43,376 nucleotides of DNA from Archaeoglobus sp. (GTDB lineage: Archaea > Halobacteriota > Archaeoglobi > Archaeoglobales > Archaeoglobaceae): NCBI RefSeq assembly GCF_017656475.1, contig NZ_JACDNT010000015.1, positions 1-43,376 on the forward strand, in the 5' to 3' direction. The translations under genes and the position numbers were made by a program. The notes beneath the pieces were generated by a model, which saw only the letters and a list, made by a program, of their open reading frames with translations, had not been told where the DNA came from and ran no database searches. Shown here one piece after another: positions 1-9,192 of the stretch. Position 1 is the first letter of the stretch; each line of letters opens with the position of its first letter.

Positions 1-58
1 GTCAAGTTTCACATCGAGGTTTGTTAGAGTGGGAAATAATTTCGGGAAAAGACAAAAA

Positions 59-1297
59 TTAAAAAGGCTTCTGAATCGTCGAGTCAGGGAAAACGGCCAC
101 CTTTTTCTTATCTTTCCCAACTTCCTCCACCATCTCTTCCAAAGTTTTTACTCTCACAACCTCCTCGTAAACCTCAAGCCAGGGCTGTTTCTCCTGGTAT
201 TGCGAGACGAATATAACCTTTCCAGCCCTCTTTAGGGTCTCAGGAGGTGGGAGGTAAAGAAATCCACCTTTCCTCCTAATACCCCACCTTCCATGAATGT
301 AGTGGCTGATCTGCCCTGTCTTCGAGTTGCAGACTATAACAAGAGTTCCGCCTTGCTTTAAGCAGAGAGTCGGCCATGTAGCTATTGCCGCCTCGCTTGC
401 CTTGCTATATGCATTGGAAATAACAACATCAAACTCAAATCCCACCTGTGTGGCGTAGTGCTTCCTAGCCTCCTCAACACCCTTCCTCTGAGCCTCAATG
501 ATATCTCCGGCAAAGATGTGGGTGTTCTCCCTCCTCGTGTTTACGAGCGTATTAACTACAAAGTCAAACTTTGCCATCCTCGCAGCCTCCTCGGCATCCT
601 TACGCATTACATTCTCTTCATTCACTCTCCCATAGGCCATCTGGCATGTGGGATGAAGCTCTCTAACAGCAGTTGCAGCGCTCCACCCCCCTATAACTCC
701 ATGGTTGTACGCTATGCTCCTAATCCCCGCCACTCCCGGCAGAACGATCTTCGCTCCACCGCTGTATCCGAACTGAGGATGCGGAAGAATGCATCCAAGG
801 CCTATTTTGAGAGAGTAGCTCATAACTTCCGAGTTGATCTCAACAGGTGTGCCGGCAGAGGTTTCGCCCAGATAGTCAAGATTGGCGAGGGGATTGTGGT
901 TGAAGACGGGATAGTTTTCAACCACCTCCTCGCCCAGCTTCTTGGCAAAGTCATCTCTGTCGTAGGTGCCGTGTGCACCGTTAGCGCAGACGAACGTGAT
1001 GTTCTCATCGGAAACTCCTCCTCTCCTTAGCTCCTCTATAACAGCCTTGGAAATTCTTTCAAGTTTCGTCGGCCTCGTCATATCGTCGAAGATTATAACT
1101 GCCTCTCTCCTCTCTTCAGCAAGCTTTGAGAGCGCTTTCTGCCCGATTGGCTCCCTTAAAGCCCTTAATACTCCTTCATCCCCAACCTCACTGGCAGAGT
1201 CTCCAGCCATCATGAAAACGCTAACATCCCAGCTTTCTGGCGGCTCGAAAATAAGGGGCTCATCCCCATACCATATGTTGCTCGGAAATTCAATCAT
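59..1297 (-). CDS. LarA-family nickel-pincer racemase/epimerase-like protein (DUF2088)
   Basis: The 412-aa protein belongs to the LarA (lactate racemase) family, which interconverts 2-hydroxy acid stereoisomers with a nickel-pincer nucleotide cofactor. Visible motifs are DDMTRP (residues 71-76), NGAHG with His109, HPQFGYSGGAK with His173 and Lys183, and YNH with His199. These match the spacing of His108, His174, Lys184 (cofactor attachment) and His200 of the Lactobacillus plantarum enzyme, so the site looks complete. The length is normal for the family. The ATG at 1297 lies 23 bp from the centre of a TATA-like box (1316-1324), so the message is probably leaderless. No larB, larC or larE is in the window; the cofactor would have to be made elsewhere. 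Substrate is unknown, since the family includes enzymes for many hydroxy acids. Lactate use would fit Archaeoglobus, but that is inference. Confidence 0.85.
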   Translation of the reverse strand: MIEFPSNIWYGDEPLIFEPPESWDVSVFMMAGDSASEVGDEGVLRALREPIGQKALSKLAEERREAVIIFDDMTRPTKLERISKAVIEELRRGGVSDENITFVCANGAHGTYDRDDFAKKLGEEVVENYPVFNHNPLANLDYLGETSAGTPVEINSEVMSYSLKIGLGCILPHPQFGYSGGAKIVLPGVAGIRSIAYNHGVIGGWSAATAVRELHPTCQMAYGRVNEENVMRKDAEEAARMAKFDFVVNTLVNTRRENTHIFAGDIIEAQRKGVEEARKHYATQVGFEFDVVISNAYSKASEAAIATWPTLCLKQGGTLVIVCNSKTGQISHYIHGRWGIRRKGGFLYLPPPETLKRAGKVIFVSQYQEKQPWLEVYEEVVRVKTLEEMVEEVGKDKKKVAVFPDSTIQKPF

Positions 1298-1315
1298 GTT
1301 TTAAAGTTAATTTTT

Positions 1316-1324
1316 AGTATAAAA
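1316..1324 (-). promoter_or_regulatory. TATA box of the LarA-family gene
   Basis: On the minus strand the sequence reads TTTTATACT, centred 23 bp before the ATG at 1297. The region 1298-1425 holds only this promoter and the tail flank of the decayed permease. Confidence 0.5.
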
Positions 1325-2091
1325 CGGTTGTTGCTTTTTAATCTGGATTCCAAATAGTGTTCTACTCTTGGGATTTCAAATTCTCTCCTCGATATTCTGT
1401 CTGAACTGAGAAAGTGGTTGAATAATCAGCTCACCACTTCCTTCGTCACCTTTGCAATGTCCATTTTTGAAATGTGTTTGGCTGATGGGAACAAAGCGGG
1501 TAAGACTACCAAATAAACAGCAACAACCGTGAAAGCGTAAGTTCTGGGAAAGATCAACATCGGAAGGTAGTAGAGTTCACTTTCGAAAGACGTAAATAAG
1601 ACGTATGCCGTCGCATAGGCTACAGGAAGTCCTATTGCAAGTCCCAAAATCCCGATAAACGCGCTTTCAAATACCAGCGAAAGCGTGATTTCTCTCGGAG
1701 TGTATCCGAGCATTCTGAGTGTCGCGAACTCCCTGCTTCTCTCTATAACATTTATACTTGTCGTGTTGAAGATTGACGCAAAGCCCAGCGAGGCGCCAAA
1801 CATGAGCGAGAAGGTGATGAAGGCGTAGAAGAAGCCCATTAGCTCTCCGATGGATTTCTCTGCCTCCTGAATTGTGCTAACTTTCCTAACCCCATCCATT
1901 TCTCTGATTTTCTCCGCCACTTCGTTGATTCTGCCATCCTCAGCATCCACGAAATTGTATTGAACCCATCCACGCCTGAAATTTCATTAAAATAGTCAAG
2001 GCTTGCAGTTGCAACGGAAAGGAGCGGTATTAACTCCAATCCTCCAACTTCAGCCTTTAGTTTACCAAATTCCGTTAGGGTCCTTACCAGA

Positions 2092-2760
2092 TCACATCTC
2101 AGCCAACCTCTGCAACACCCTCTTTTCCCTGAAACCCAGAGCAACAACCACCCCCACCAAAAGGACATTCAAAGCAGCGAACTTATACACAGATCTCCCC
2201 GTATATCTATGCAACCTCCTCAATCCGAATGATTTTGCGAGTTTGAACACATCCTCAATGACTGATCTCACAGCCTTGAAATGCTCCCATCTTCGCAGTA
2301 AATTCATCAGCTTAGCCTTTAGAGCCTTAAATCTCCTTATTTCCTTCTCTAACATCTTAGAACTGAAAATACTTAAGGGATAGCTCAGAATTCCATCCAA
2401 CCTGCCTATATTGAAGTTACTTCTGGGAAAAATCAGAGGAACAATCCTGTACTCGTTTACTCCCATTAAATAGTTTCTGTACGCGTAGAACCCCTTATCC
2501 ATAATTACGATATCTCCGTTCCTGACTATTCTCCTCCTCTTCAGCTCATCCATCACCTCCTGAAAAATCTTGGCTTCATGCCTGTTTGCAGGATGCAGCA
2601 GGAAAAGCAGAGGTTTTAGAGTGGGATACTCCAGAACCAGAGTGAGTTTCATTCCAATAAACAACCCCTTTGCAGAATATCCCCACCTGTAATCCTTTCC
2701 TTCGAGATCTTTTTGCTTTACAGGTTTCCTGAACCAGTTGATGTCAACACTAGTATACAA
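2092..2760 (-). CDS. Transposase, C-terminal ORF of the insertion sequence
   Basis: The 222-aa frame holds most of the catalytic core of a DDE transposase. It has SVDIN near its start, IVIMDKGFY with the second Asp, and a YREK-type helix reading FKAVRSVIEDVFKLAK with the catalytic Glu. It opens with a TTG at 2760 inside the upstream ORF. The first catalytic Asp (RLIVD) is in the upstream frame, so this ORF alone is unlikely to be an active enzyme. A -1 shift in the 43-bp overlap would join the two parts into one protein of about 350 aa. The C-terminus falls 14 bp from the left inverted repeat, as usual in compact IS elements. Confidence 0.7.
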   Translation of the reverse strand: MYTSVDINWFRKPVKQKDLEGKDYRWGYSAKGLFIGMKLTLVLEYPTLKPLLFLLHPANRHEAKIFQEVMDELKRRRIVRNGDIVIMDKGFYAYRNYLMGVNEYRIVPLIFPRSNFNIGRLDGILSYPLSIFSSKMLEKEIRRFKALKAKLMNLLRRWEHFKAVRSVIEDVFKLAKSFGLRRLHRYTGRSVYKFAALNVLLVGVVVALGFREKRVLQRLAEM

Positions 2761-3131
2761 TCAACGATTAGACGAGTGTTTCTCTGCCTTCTCCTTGTGA
2801 CGGAGTTCAGGATTCTGAGAATCATCGCTGTAAAGCTGTTTAAGTTGAATCTGGAGAGGAAGGAGAAGATGCAAGCAGTTTTTGGAACCTCTTCCACTCC
2901 GAGAAACTCCCTTAACTCGCTCCTTCTCTCCAATTCATCAACCACGTGGGAGATTCTGGTTGAGAAGAACATTGAGGTGATTACAACTTTCAGGCAGTTG
3001 ATCGCGGTTTTTATTGGCGAGGTGAATTTAGCTATGATCTTTTTTGTCTTCCGCATTTCGAAAATCTTAAGTATTTCTTTCAGCAATTGCCATCTGTAGT
3101 CGTTTGGGTCGACTGCAAGCGGGATCTGCAT
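2718..3131 (-). CDS. Transposase, N-terminal ORF of the insertion sequence
   Basis: The 137-aa ORF starts at 3131 and overlaps the downstream transposase ORF by 43 bp in another frame. It has a basic helical N-terminal region and ends just after RLIVD, which fits the first Asp of a DDE transposase. A -1 slip near 2750 would continue it as RLIVDCITSVDIN. I see no classic A6G slippery run. The split may therefore be a programmed shift by an uncommon signal, or decay shared with relatives. About 170 bp separate its start from the right inverted repeat. Confidence 0.6.
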   Translation of the reverse strand: MQIPLAVDPNDYRWQLLKEILKIFEMRKTKKIIAKFTSPIKTAINCLKVVITSMFFSTRISHVVDELERRSELREFLGVEEVPKTACIFSFLSRFNLNSFTAMILRILNSVTRRRQRNTRLIVDCILVLTSTGSGNL

Positions 3132-3805
3132 TTTCTCACCTGGAGGAGGCTTATGCCTCCTTCTACATAACTTTTTCGGTTTTAAATCGGTTTATTTCCT
3201 GTGAAAAGAGGTTTGGTTATGTCTCTTTGCGTGGAAAGGTTGGATTGCTTGTTGTTTGTGGATTAGATAGGTTAGGGAAGAGATTGGGTTAAAGGTTGTG
3301 TAAGCACCCTATATACCCTTATCCGGAATTACCTTCTCCCCATCGGCATTGTAAACGTTGTATAGATTTCTGGTAGTTGGATGCGATAAGCAAGGTTGAT
3401 GCAACGCTTCCACCTTTCTCAACAGCTATACTCGTCTCAACAAGCGGCTCTGCGAGCAAAACACCATCCATCCTTCTTATCTCCTCAAGCACTTGCTTTT
3501 CGTCGTAGCTATCCAGGTTTACTTTGATGTCGTAGGCGTAAACTTTCCCAAACTGAAGCTGCATCACGTAATCAAAGGAATCAACGAAAACCATTGAGTT
3601 CAGGATGAGGGACGTGCAGGCAACAATGACTGAAGAGAGAAATAGCCGTTCTCTTCCGGTTCCTGACCAGATTTCTTACAGCCATCCTGAAAATCAGCCT
3701 TGTCCGCAAAATTCTGTTGATGATTGCATCAAATTTGACTGCCAGACCTTCAGAAAAAGTTTCTTCGACATAGCCCCTCAGAGCCTTAACTATGTCAACT
3801 CTTGA

Positions 3806-4096
3806 AGCCTGAAATAGGTTGAAGAACTGGAAAATAAACCCAACGTTCCTTCTTCTGTGCATTGTCAGGGCATCATCGTCGTAGTCCGTAATGTCTCTGC
3901 TATCAAAAATAACTCTGCCCTTCGTTGGACGATCAATGCCACTGATGATGTTGAGCATCGTTGTCTTCCCGCAGCCTGAGGGGCTAAGCACGACAACAAA
4001 CTCCCCCCTCTCGACCTGCAGATCGACACCTCGTAGCGCATTCACCTCAACCTTTCCCATGACATAGGTTTTCCAGACTCCCCTGAGTTCGATCAC
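3806..4096 (-). pseudogene. ABC transporter ATP-binding protein, truncated and fused to permease
   Basis: About 97 residues of a LolD/MacB-type ATPase remain, beginning MIELRGVWKTYVMG. The Walker A region reads LSPSGCGKTT (37-46), with Ser38 in place of the first conserved glycine. The Q-loop GFIFQFFNLF (Gln90) is present. After residue 97 the frame runs straight into permease sequence (VDIVKALRGYVEE). The signature motif, Walker B, H-loop and the whole first half of the permease are gone. A deletion therefore joined two neighbouring genes in frame. The start overlaps the stop of the preceding gene by four bases (4093-4096), which shows the old operon. It cannot be a working ATPase. Confidence 0.85.
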
Positions 4097-5515
4097 CTTT
4101 TACTCCTCCGATAGATCCAGATTGTCATCCCTAAGATTACCAGCACAATAACCGCAAAAGCGGCCCATTCAAACTCACCGGAAAACACGTAAATGGTAAA
4201 CTCCCTCTCAACCGTGTGCTTTTCAAATCTCATGTCAAGGTAAGAGATCTCTGCCGTAATTTCGTGATTTCCCGCTTTACTTGCCTTAAGCTCGAAGGTA
4301 GCTGTTGCGGAATCTCCGCTCTCAAGAGAGCCTATGAAGTAACTATCCCCCTCTAAACCTTCCGGAAGCTTTAGCTTTACCGCCACACCTTTCACATCCT
4401 GCTCCCCGCTGTTCTCTATTTGAAGGGAGAGCTTGAACGCATTTCCATCAACTATACGCTGGGGAGATGTGTAAACTCCGGCCAAGTCAATTGATATCGT
4501 CCCATAGTCTGAAACGTAAACTGGAATGCTGTAATCACGGCTGAAGCCACTGCCAGTGAAGCTCAAGACTAATTCGTAGCTCCCGCTCTCCTTCGGAGAC
4601 TTCAGGGAGAAGTTTATAGAAGCTGTCTCTCCTGCCTCCAAGTCTCCCAGAATCTCTTTGTTTTTTCCTTCAAAACCATCTGGAAGTTGAAGCTGGACAA
4701 CAGCATCTTTCAGGTCTGAGTTTTTTGCTGTCACAGCAACATTCATTGTGAAGTCAGAATTCGCGTAAATTTTATCGGGTATGGTTTTTACCTCCAGATC
4801 AAGCTGGGGCTCGGCGAGTACTTCAACCATAACTGGAATTCTTGCCTCTCCTTGGTATCCGAACTCCGTTTTGTATTTCACAACCAGATCGGCAGTGTAT
4901 GTGCCCTTAACAGCGTTATCATCCACTGATATTTGCAGACTCACATTCTTCGCTTCTCCGTTCTCCCACGACTCAACAAGATACGTTGTGCATGGATGAT
5001 TCTAACGTGACTGTTGCAGTCTCTATTTTCCCACCCATATTCCTGATTTCGATGCTTTTTTCAACTGTTTCACCCGGATTTAAGGTTATTTTCTCTCCCG
5101 TAAACAGGAAGAGGGATTCATGGACGAAAAGGGTTAAAACTGAACTCATTCCAAAGCTTTCTCCTGTCTCATTAACGTATGAGAGAGTTACGTGTAAGGA
5201 GTAAACCCCGGATTTTTCGGCAAAAGCCTTTAGCTGAGCAGAGGTGCTTCCAGTTGTCAAGTCACCAATTCTCAGGTGGATGCTTGAAGATTTCGCATAA
5301 CGGGGATCTATCAGGTAGAAACCGTCCTCCTCTTCGCAAACGGTGAGTTCAAGTCCTTTCGCCACATCTCCAGAATGTGTGATGTCTATGGAGATCACGA
5401 AGTAACCGGGAGAGGGTTGGGATGGATTGGTGTGGTAATTCAGTGTAACCACTGGCTGAGCAGAGGTTACGGCAATTAAGGACAGCATCAACAACTAAAC
5501 CAAAAACAACCTCAT
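4093..5515 (-). pseudogene. Secreted, membrane-anchored NEW3-like domain protein, decayed
   Basis: The parent gene starts with the ATG at 5515 and encodes a signal peptide, but codon 7 is a TAG (5495-5497) just before LLMLSLIAVTSAQ. The frame is then open to about 4985, where it hits MHNVSC and a stop. One frameshift restores TYLVESWENGEAKNVSLQ and the remaining 280 residues. The product would be about 470 aa: signal peptide, several NEW3/CARDB-like beta-sandwich repeats, and a C-terminal anchor (FAVIVLVILGMTIWIYRR). Such proteins sit outside the cell beside MacB-type ABC exporters. Two separate lesions make it a pseudogene unless short pieces are used. It directly precedes the ATPase remnant. 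Confidence 0.8.
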
Positions 5516-5527
5516 TCCCCACACCTC

Positions 5528-6041
5528 TCAAAAAAATTTTAAAGCCATTTCTCTATATCTTTCCAACGACCCTATGTCTGAGTAGACCGAGTATATTGTG
5601 AGCCCGTCGAGCATTGCTGAAAGCGCGAGAGCAGTTTCCTTGGGATATTTGCATTCCTTGAATAGGGCAAAATCCTGCCTAAGCTCTCTACGAACATCTT
5701 ATTAATATCTTTTTTTAAGTCCTCAGACTGGAAGTTTAAAGCGTAGAGCATGAATTCTGTCAGTTTTCTTCTCTCCCTCATGTATTTAATCCAAAAATCC
5801 ACGAGTTCTTCGACGCTTTCAAAACTCAACTCGTCCAGCAGACTTCTGATGATTTGCAGGAGGGTTGCTCTAATCAAATTCTGCTTGCTCCGAAGTGATA
5901 TAACACAAGGCTCTTGGAGACTCCAGCTTCTCTTGCAACATCACTGAGGCTCACCTCATAAGGTGGTTTGGCCGTGTAGAGTTTGAGAGCGGCGTTAAGA
6001 ATATTGACTGTCTGGTCAGTATATGTTGACCTAGTGGTCAA
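5528..6041 (-). pseudogene. TetR-family transcriptional regulator, frameshifted
   Basis: The N-terminal helix-turn-helix is clear: VSLSDVAREAGVSKSLVLYHFG, in a frame that may open with TTG at 6041. A one-base loss near 5880 breaks the expected HFGSKQNLIRA; the frame is recovered at 5877 and runs through the ligand domain. A second shift near 5650 leads into KYPKETALALSAMLDGL and a natural stop at 5528. The restored protein would be about 170 aa, short for TetR but plausible. It probably repressed the exporter genes that begin 12 bp downstream. The start is uncertain because the best TATA box (6045-6053) would place transcription just inside the reading frame. Confidence 0.75.
6005..6041. promoter_or_regulatory. 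Candidate double operator for the TetR-type regulator
   Basis: Two inverted repeats stand side by side: TGAC-N6-GTCA at 6005-6018 and TTGACC-TAGT-GGTCAA at 6026-6041. They share the core TGAC...GTCA and overlap the presumed transcription start of the regulator, downstream of an A/T-rich TATA region (6042-6057). The position suits autorepression. The sites remain although the regulator is broken. Confidence 0.45.
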
Positions 6042-6258
6042 AAAATATAAAATTTTTCTCTAAGTACGTTGTTCCAGCAACATTCTTTTTACTTTAACAC
6101 CCAGCCAAAACTTTCTCTTATCGGCTGCTTTGCTTGGATTCTTTAAAATCCTTTCGGAAGCTTACATGGAGCTTCGAAATTAACAACCTTCAACCCGGTC
6201 AACTTCTTGGAGATGAGTGTCTTTGACCCAAATCCTTACTAAATCCATTAAGTGCAAA

Positions 6259-6267
6259 TTTTATATT
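6259..6267 (+). promoter_or_regulatory. TATA box of the S-adenosylmethionine synthetase gene
   Basis: TTTTATATT centred near 6263 predicts transcription from about 6289, downstream of the more distal in-frame start at 6217. It is followed by AGGTGA (6288-6293) five bases before the ATG at 6298. This decides the start. The 6042-6258 interval holds no gene that I can recognise. Confidence 0.55.
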
Positions 6268-6297
6268 TCCTTCCACAAGCCGAGTTCAGGTGAGTCT

Positions 6298-7497
6298 ATG
6301 CCGAACGTGTTCGTTGAGGAACTGGTTCACACTCCTGTGGAAAAGCAGGTCATCGAAATAGTGGAGAGAAAAGGTATCGGTCATCCAGACAGCCTTGCCG
6401 ATGGCATGGCAGAGGCGATGAGCAGAGAGTTGAGCAAAGAGTACATCAGAAGGTTCGGAGCGGTTCTGCACCACAACACGGACGAAACGCAGATTGTGGC
6501 TGGTAGATCTAATCCACAGTTTGGTGGTGGGGAGGTTATCGAGCCAATATATGTCCTGCTAGTCGGCAGAGCGACGAAGTTCTTTAATGGAGAGTATATA
6601 CCTACAGACAAAATCGCTCTAAAAGCTGCAAGAGACTACATCAAGCAGCACATGCAGAACCTTGACCCCGAGCTTGATGTTGTATTCAACGTCAGGCTGG
6701 GCGAAGGCAGTACGGATTTGCAGGATGTTTTCAGGAGAAAAAGCGGGAACGTTGCTCTTGCCAACGACACGTCGTTCGGCATAGGTTTTGCTCCTCTTTC
6801 TGAAACTGAGCAACTTGTTCTAAATGTGGAAAGGAGGATTTATGAGGAGTTCAGAAAGGCGAACCCGGCAATAGGGGAAGACGTAAAGGTCATGGGGTTG
6901 AGGGAGAAGGACAAAATCTCCTTGACAATCGCCGCAGCATTCGTTGACAGATACGTCGCAAACATCAAAGAATACGATGCAATCAAAGAGGAGCTTGAGA
7001 ACTTCGTTAAAGATATCTCGAACGAGTACACTGAAAGGGATGTGGAAGTTTTCGTCAACACTGCTGATGATTACGAGACTGGCTGCGTCTATCTGACTGT
7101 GACAGGAACATCAGCGGAGAATGGTGATGATGGAAGTGTTGGGAGAGGCAACAGGTGCAACGGTCTCATCACTCCAGGAAGACCGATGAGCATGGAGGCA
7201 AGCAGCGGTAAAAATCCAATCAACCACGTCGGGAAGATTTACAACCTGCTGGCAAACCAGATAGCGTCGAGAATTGCTGAAGAGGTAGAAGGAGTTGAAG
7301 AAGTTTACGTGAGGATCCTCAGCCAGATAGGGAAGCCGATAAACGAGCCAAAGGCTCTGAGCGTTCAGGTAATTCCGAAGAGCGGATACGACATATCTAA
7401 GATTGAGAAGCCAGCAAGAGAAATAGCAGAGGAAATGATTGCCAACGTTGGCAAAATAACAGACATGGTAATTGAGGGGAGAGTCAGAACCTTCTAA
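6298..7497 (+). CDS. mat: S-adenosylmethionine synthetase (archaeal MAT)
   Basis: The enzyme makes S-adenosylmethionine from methionine and ATP. The 399-aa protein has the hallmarks of the archaeal family, which is only distantly related to bacterial Met[11 protein letters not shown] near the N-terminus, [33 protein letters not shown], and the C-terminal [18 protein letters not shown] followed by [14 protein letters not shown]. The open frame extends to 6217, but the TATA box, ribosome binding site and family N-terminus ([16 protein letters not shown]) all support 6298. Length is normal for the family. It converges on the M20 hydrolase gene with a 14-bp overlap of the 3' ends. Confidence 0.93.
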   Translation: MPNVFVEELVHTPVEKQVIEIVERKGIGHPDSLADGMAEAMSRELSKEYIRRFGAVLHHNTDETQIVAGRSNPQFGGGEVIEPIYVLLVGRATKFFNGEYIPTDKIALKAARDYIKQHMQNLDPELDVVFNVRLGEGSTDLQDVFRRKSGNVALANDTSFGIGFAPLSETEQLVLNVERRIYEEFRKANPAIGEDVKVMGLREKDKISLTIAAAFVDRYVANIKEYDAIKEELENFVKDISNEYTERDVEVFVNTADDYETGCVYLTVTGTSAENGDDGSVGRGNRCNGLITPGRPMSMEASSGKNPINHVGKIYNLLANQIASRIAEEVEGVEEVYVRILSQIGKPINEPKALSVQVIPKSGYDISKIEKPAREIAEEMIANVGKITDMVIEGRVRTF

Positions 7498-8593
7498 TTA
7501 TATTTTGATAAATTTTAGCCGTCCTGTAAAGCTCATCCACGTAGACGAATTCGTTCTCTCCATGTAAATTTCCCCCACCAGGGCCGAGGTAAAAAGCAGG
7601 TATTCCGTGCTTTCTGACGTGCCTCGTGTCCCCAACTCCTAAGGAGAACACAGCCTTCGGCTTCAGCCCCTCTTCAACTATTGCTTCAACCATAATTTTC
7701 AGGAGCCTGACGTCATCCTCCAGCCTAACTCTATCACTTTTGACACCATAAGGTTGTAAAAAGCCCTCCACTCTGAATTCCACGTCGTCAGCATAGAGTT
7801 CTCTCCTCACATCCTCGATACTGATCCATGGGGCAAATCTTACGTCGGCATAAACCGTGCACTTAGGTGCAACAACGTTCCTCTTCACACCACCTCTGAT
7901 CATAGAGGGATTGAAGACCGCATGCCAACTTTTAATCAGAAACTCCATTCCAAGACCTTCGAAAAATTCTCTGTATGCCTCATACGCCCCTTCAAGCCTT
8001 CTGAACGACTCAACCTTCTCAACTATGTACTGTGAGGCTCTGTAAATCGCACCCTCTATCGCATCATGTGAGGCTGTATGACCGGAATTTCCCTTAAACT
8101 CGATGTCAATGGCCAGAACTGCAGCTTGCAAAACTCCAATTTTGTCGCTCCCGGTCGGCTCTCCAACAACAACCGCATCTGCTTTCTCTCTCTCAAAAAC
8201 ATATCCGAGGCCGTTTACACCGCCAACCTCTTCATCAGATGTAAAAGCGAGCTTGAGACCACATTCAGGCTCTATTTGCGCTGCCGAACAGATTGCCGCT
8301 ACACACCCCTTGGCGTCACAGCTACCCCTTCCGTAAAGCTTCCCATCAACTATCACCGGATTTAGCAGCTCATCTCCAGCAGGAACGGTGTCGAGGTGAG
8401 AAGTGAGCATGAGTTCAGGCTTTCCCTTGCGGATGTAAACGACAAGATTCTCTTTCCCTTCCTCTTTTGCATAAACTTTCTGCTCAAAGGACGAAAAAAG
8501 CTCTGAGAGATACTCCACTGCCTCAGCTGTTTTACCGGGTGGGTTGCGGGTGTCGATTTTGACAAGATCCTTCGTTATCTGAAGTGGATCCAT
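7484..8593 (-). CDS. M20-family metallohydrolase (ArgE/DapE-like deacylase)
   Basis: The 369-aa protein has the co-catalytic di-zinc motifs of M20 amidohydrolases: TSHLDTVP (His66, Asp68), [10 protein letters not shown] (Asp93), the catalytic TSDEEVGG (Glu121-Glu122), VVGEPTG, and a late NLHGENE histidine. Members remove acyl groups from amino acids (acetylornithine, succinyl-diaminopimelate, LysW-bound lysine or ornithine) or cleave small peptides. The sequence alone does not fix the substrate. The argD-type aminotransferase at 41.2 kb would allow a role in arginine or lysine synthesis, but that is inference. The ATG at 8593 gives the normal family N-terminus. The gene is single, with no operon partner. 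Confidence 0.85.
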   Translation of the reverse strand: MDPLQITKDLVKIDTRNPPGKTAEAVEYLSELFSSFEQKVYAKEEGKENLVVYIRKGKPELMLTSHLDTVPAGDELLNPVIVDGKLYGRGSCDAKGCVAAICSAAQIEPECGLKLAFTSDEEVGGVNGLGYVFEREKADAVVVGEPTGSDKIGVLQAAVLAIDIEFKGNSGHTASHDAIEGAIYRASQYIVEKVESFRRLEGAYEAYREFFEGLGMEFLIKSWHAVFNPSMIRGGVKRNVVAPKCTVYADVRFAPWISIEDVRRELYADDVEFRVEGFLQPYGVKSDRVRLEDDVRLLKIMVEAIVEEGLKPKAVFSLGVGDTRHVRKHGIPAFYLGPGGGNLHGENEFVYVDELYRTAKIYQNIIRRF

Positions 8594-8683
8594 GTGATTA
8601 GCAGATGAGCGTCATTAATAGCTGTTACCCTAACCTTTTGCAACTTATCATTATAATAGTGAATTACATGATTTATCCGTAAA

Positions 8684-8693
8684 ATTTATTAAA
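8684..8693 (+). promoter_or_regulatory. TATA box of the 8716 gene
   Basis: ATTTATTAAA is centred about 28 bp before the ATG at 8716, which predicts a leaderless or nearly leaderless message. Confidence 0.45.
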
Positions 8694-8715
8694 TCTACGT
8701 TTTCAAACATTTACA

Positions 8716-9192
8716 ATGGCAGTGTCCATTGAGGAGTTCTCGCGCATAATCATTGCAACCTTGGATCTAAATTTTGAAATACTCAAGAACTTCTTCACCC
8801 TTCTGGTTGTTTCATCAACCAACACCTCTCTTGTGTCTGAGGGAGCGAACCTTAACTTCTCGAACGTTTGGGGATTAATATATGGTGGTCTAGTCTCAAA
8901 CTACTGGAACAGCTTTGCAATTCAGGAAGTCCTGAATGCAACGCAGCACAACGTCTCGGCGATGAAAAACTTCTCAATCGCCATCAACTACTTAGGCAGC
9001 AACGCCACCACGGTTTTCGGAGACCCAGACGGCACGAAGGGTTTAACATACCTTCAGAAAGGAGTTTACGACTATCTAAAGAACAATCCACAGGAGACTG
9101 AAAAATTGGCAGACAGCCTTGCAGGCATGTTTAAAGCACAGGTGGAGTTCCTAATAAAGCTCATGGAGTCCGTAAACACGACGTTCACTTAA
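8716..9192 (+). CDS. Uncharacterised 158-aa protein, unknown family
   Basis: I do not recognise this protein. It begins MAVSIEEFSRIIIATLDLN and looks largely alpha-helical, with a hydrophobic stretch (residues 19-33) too irregular for a sure membrane helix. It is rich in Asn, with several NxS/T sequons in the middle (NTS, NFS, NVS, NAT, NTT), which could mean an exported glycoprotein, but there is no clear signal peptide. A TATA box at the right distance and normal codon use support a real gene. Its 3' end overlaps the convergent protease gene by 8 bp. Confidence 0.65.
   Translation: MAVSIEEFSRIIIATLDLNFEILKNFFTLLVVSSTNTSLVSEGANLNFSNVWGLIYGGLVSNYWNSFAIQEVLNATQHNVSAMKNFSIAINYLGSNATTVFGDPDGTKGLTYLQKGVYDYLKNNPQETEKLADSLAGMFKAQVEFLIKLMESVNTTFT

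Larger units (their letters stand above)
2078..3309 (-). mobile_element. Two-ORF DDE insertion sequence (IS4/IS5-like)
   Basis: The element is about 1.23 kb and lies in the permease pseudogene. Its ends carry imperfect terminal inverted repeats: GGGTCCTTAC at 2078-2087 and the reverse complement of GGGTGCTTAC at 3300-3309. Two overlapping minus-strand ORFs encode the transposase. No target duplication longer than a TA dinucleotide is evident. The two-ORF layout resembles the ISA1214 elements described from A. fulgidus. I cannot confirm identity, and my end points give a slightly longer element than that name implies. Confidence 0.75.
1426..3805 (-). pseudogene. FtsX/MacB-type ABC transporter permease, decayed and interrupted by an IS
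   Basis: Pieces of one permease can be read in order. First comes RMAVRNLVRNRKRTAISL (3630-3690), the typical entry to an FtsX core. Near 3640 the frame shifts to SVIVACTSLILNSMVFVD, which continues in the 3319-3594 reading frame. Near 3350 a second shift leads to LYNVYNADGEKVIPDKGI. The insertion sequence (2078-3309) follows. The gene resumes with LTEFGKLKAEVGG below 2077 and shifts again near 1955 into VDAEDGRINEVAEKI and the last membrane segments (1426-1950). That last part has the FtsX signature NTTSINVIERSREFATLRMLG. The first half of the permease is missing, fused away into the ATPase remnant. The parent was probably an exporter or lipoprotein-type transporter. At least three frameshifts plus the insertion make sequencing error an unlikely sole cause. 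Confidence 0.85.

Noticed and set aside
458-1030. Plus-strand frame of 190 codons
   Set aside because: It is the shadow of the LarA-family gene, whose motifs are unmistakable on the other strand.
2070-3316. Target-site duplication flanking the IS
   Set aside because: Only TA is shared by the flanks; too short to call.
6161-6182. GAAGCT...AGCTTC inverted repeat upstream of the S-adenosylmethionine synthetase gene
   Set aside because: It is about 80 bp upstream of the TATA box, so it is not in the transcript, and no known riboswitch or operator matches; likely chance.
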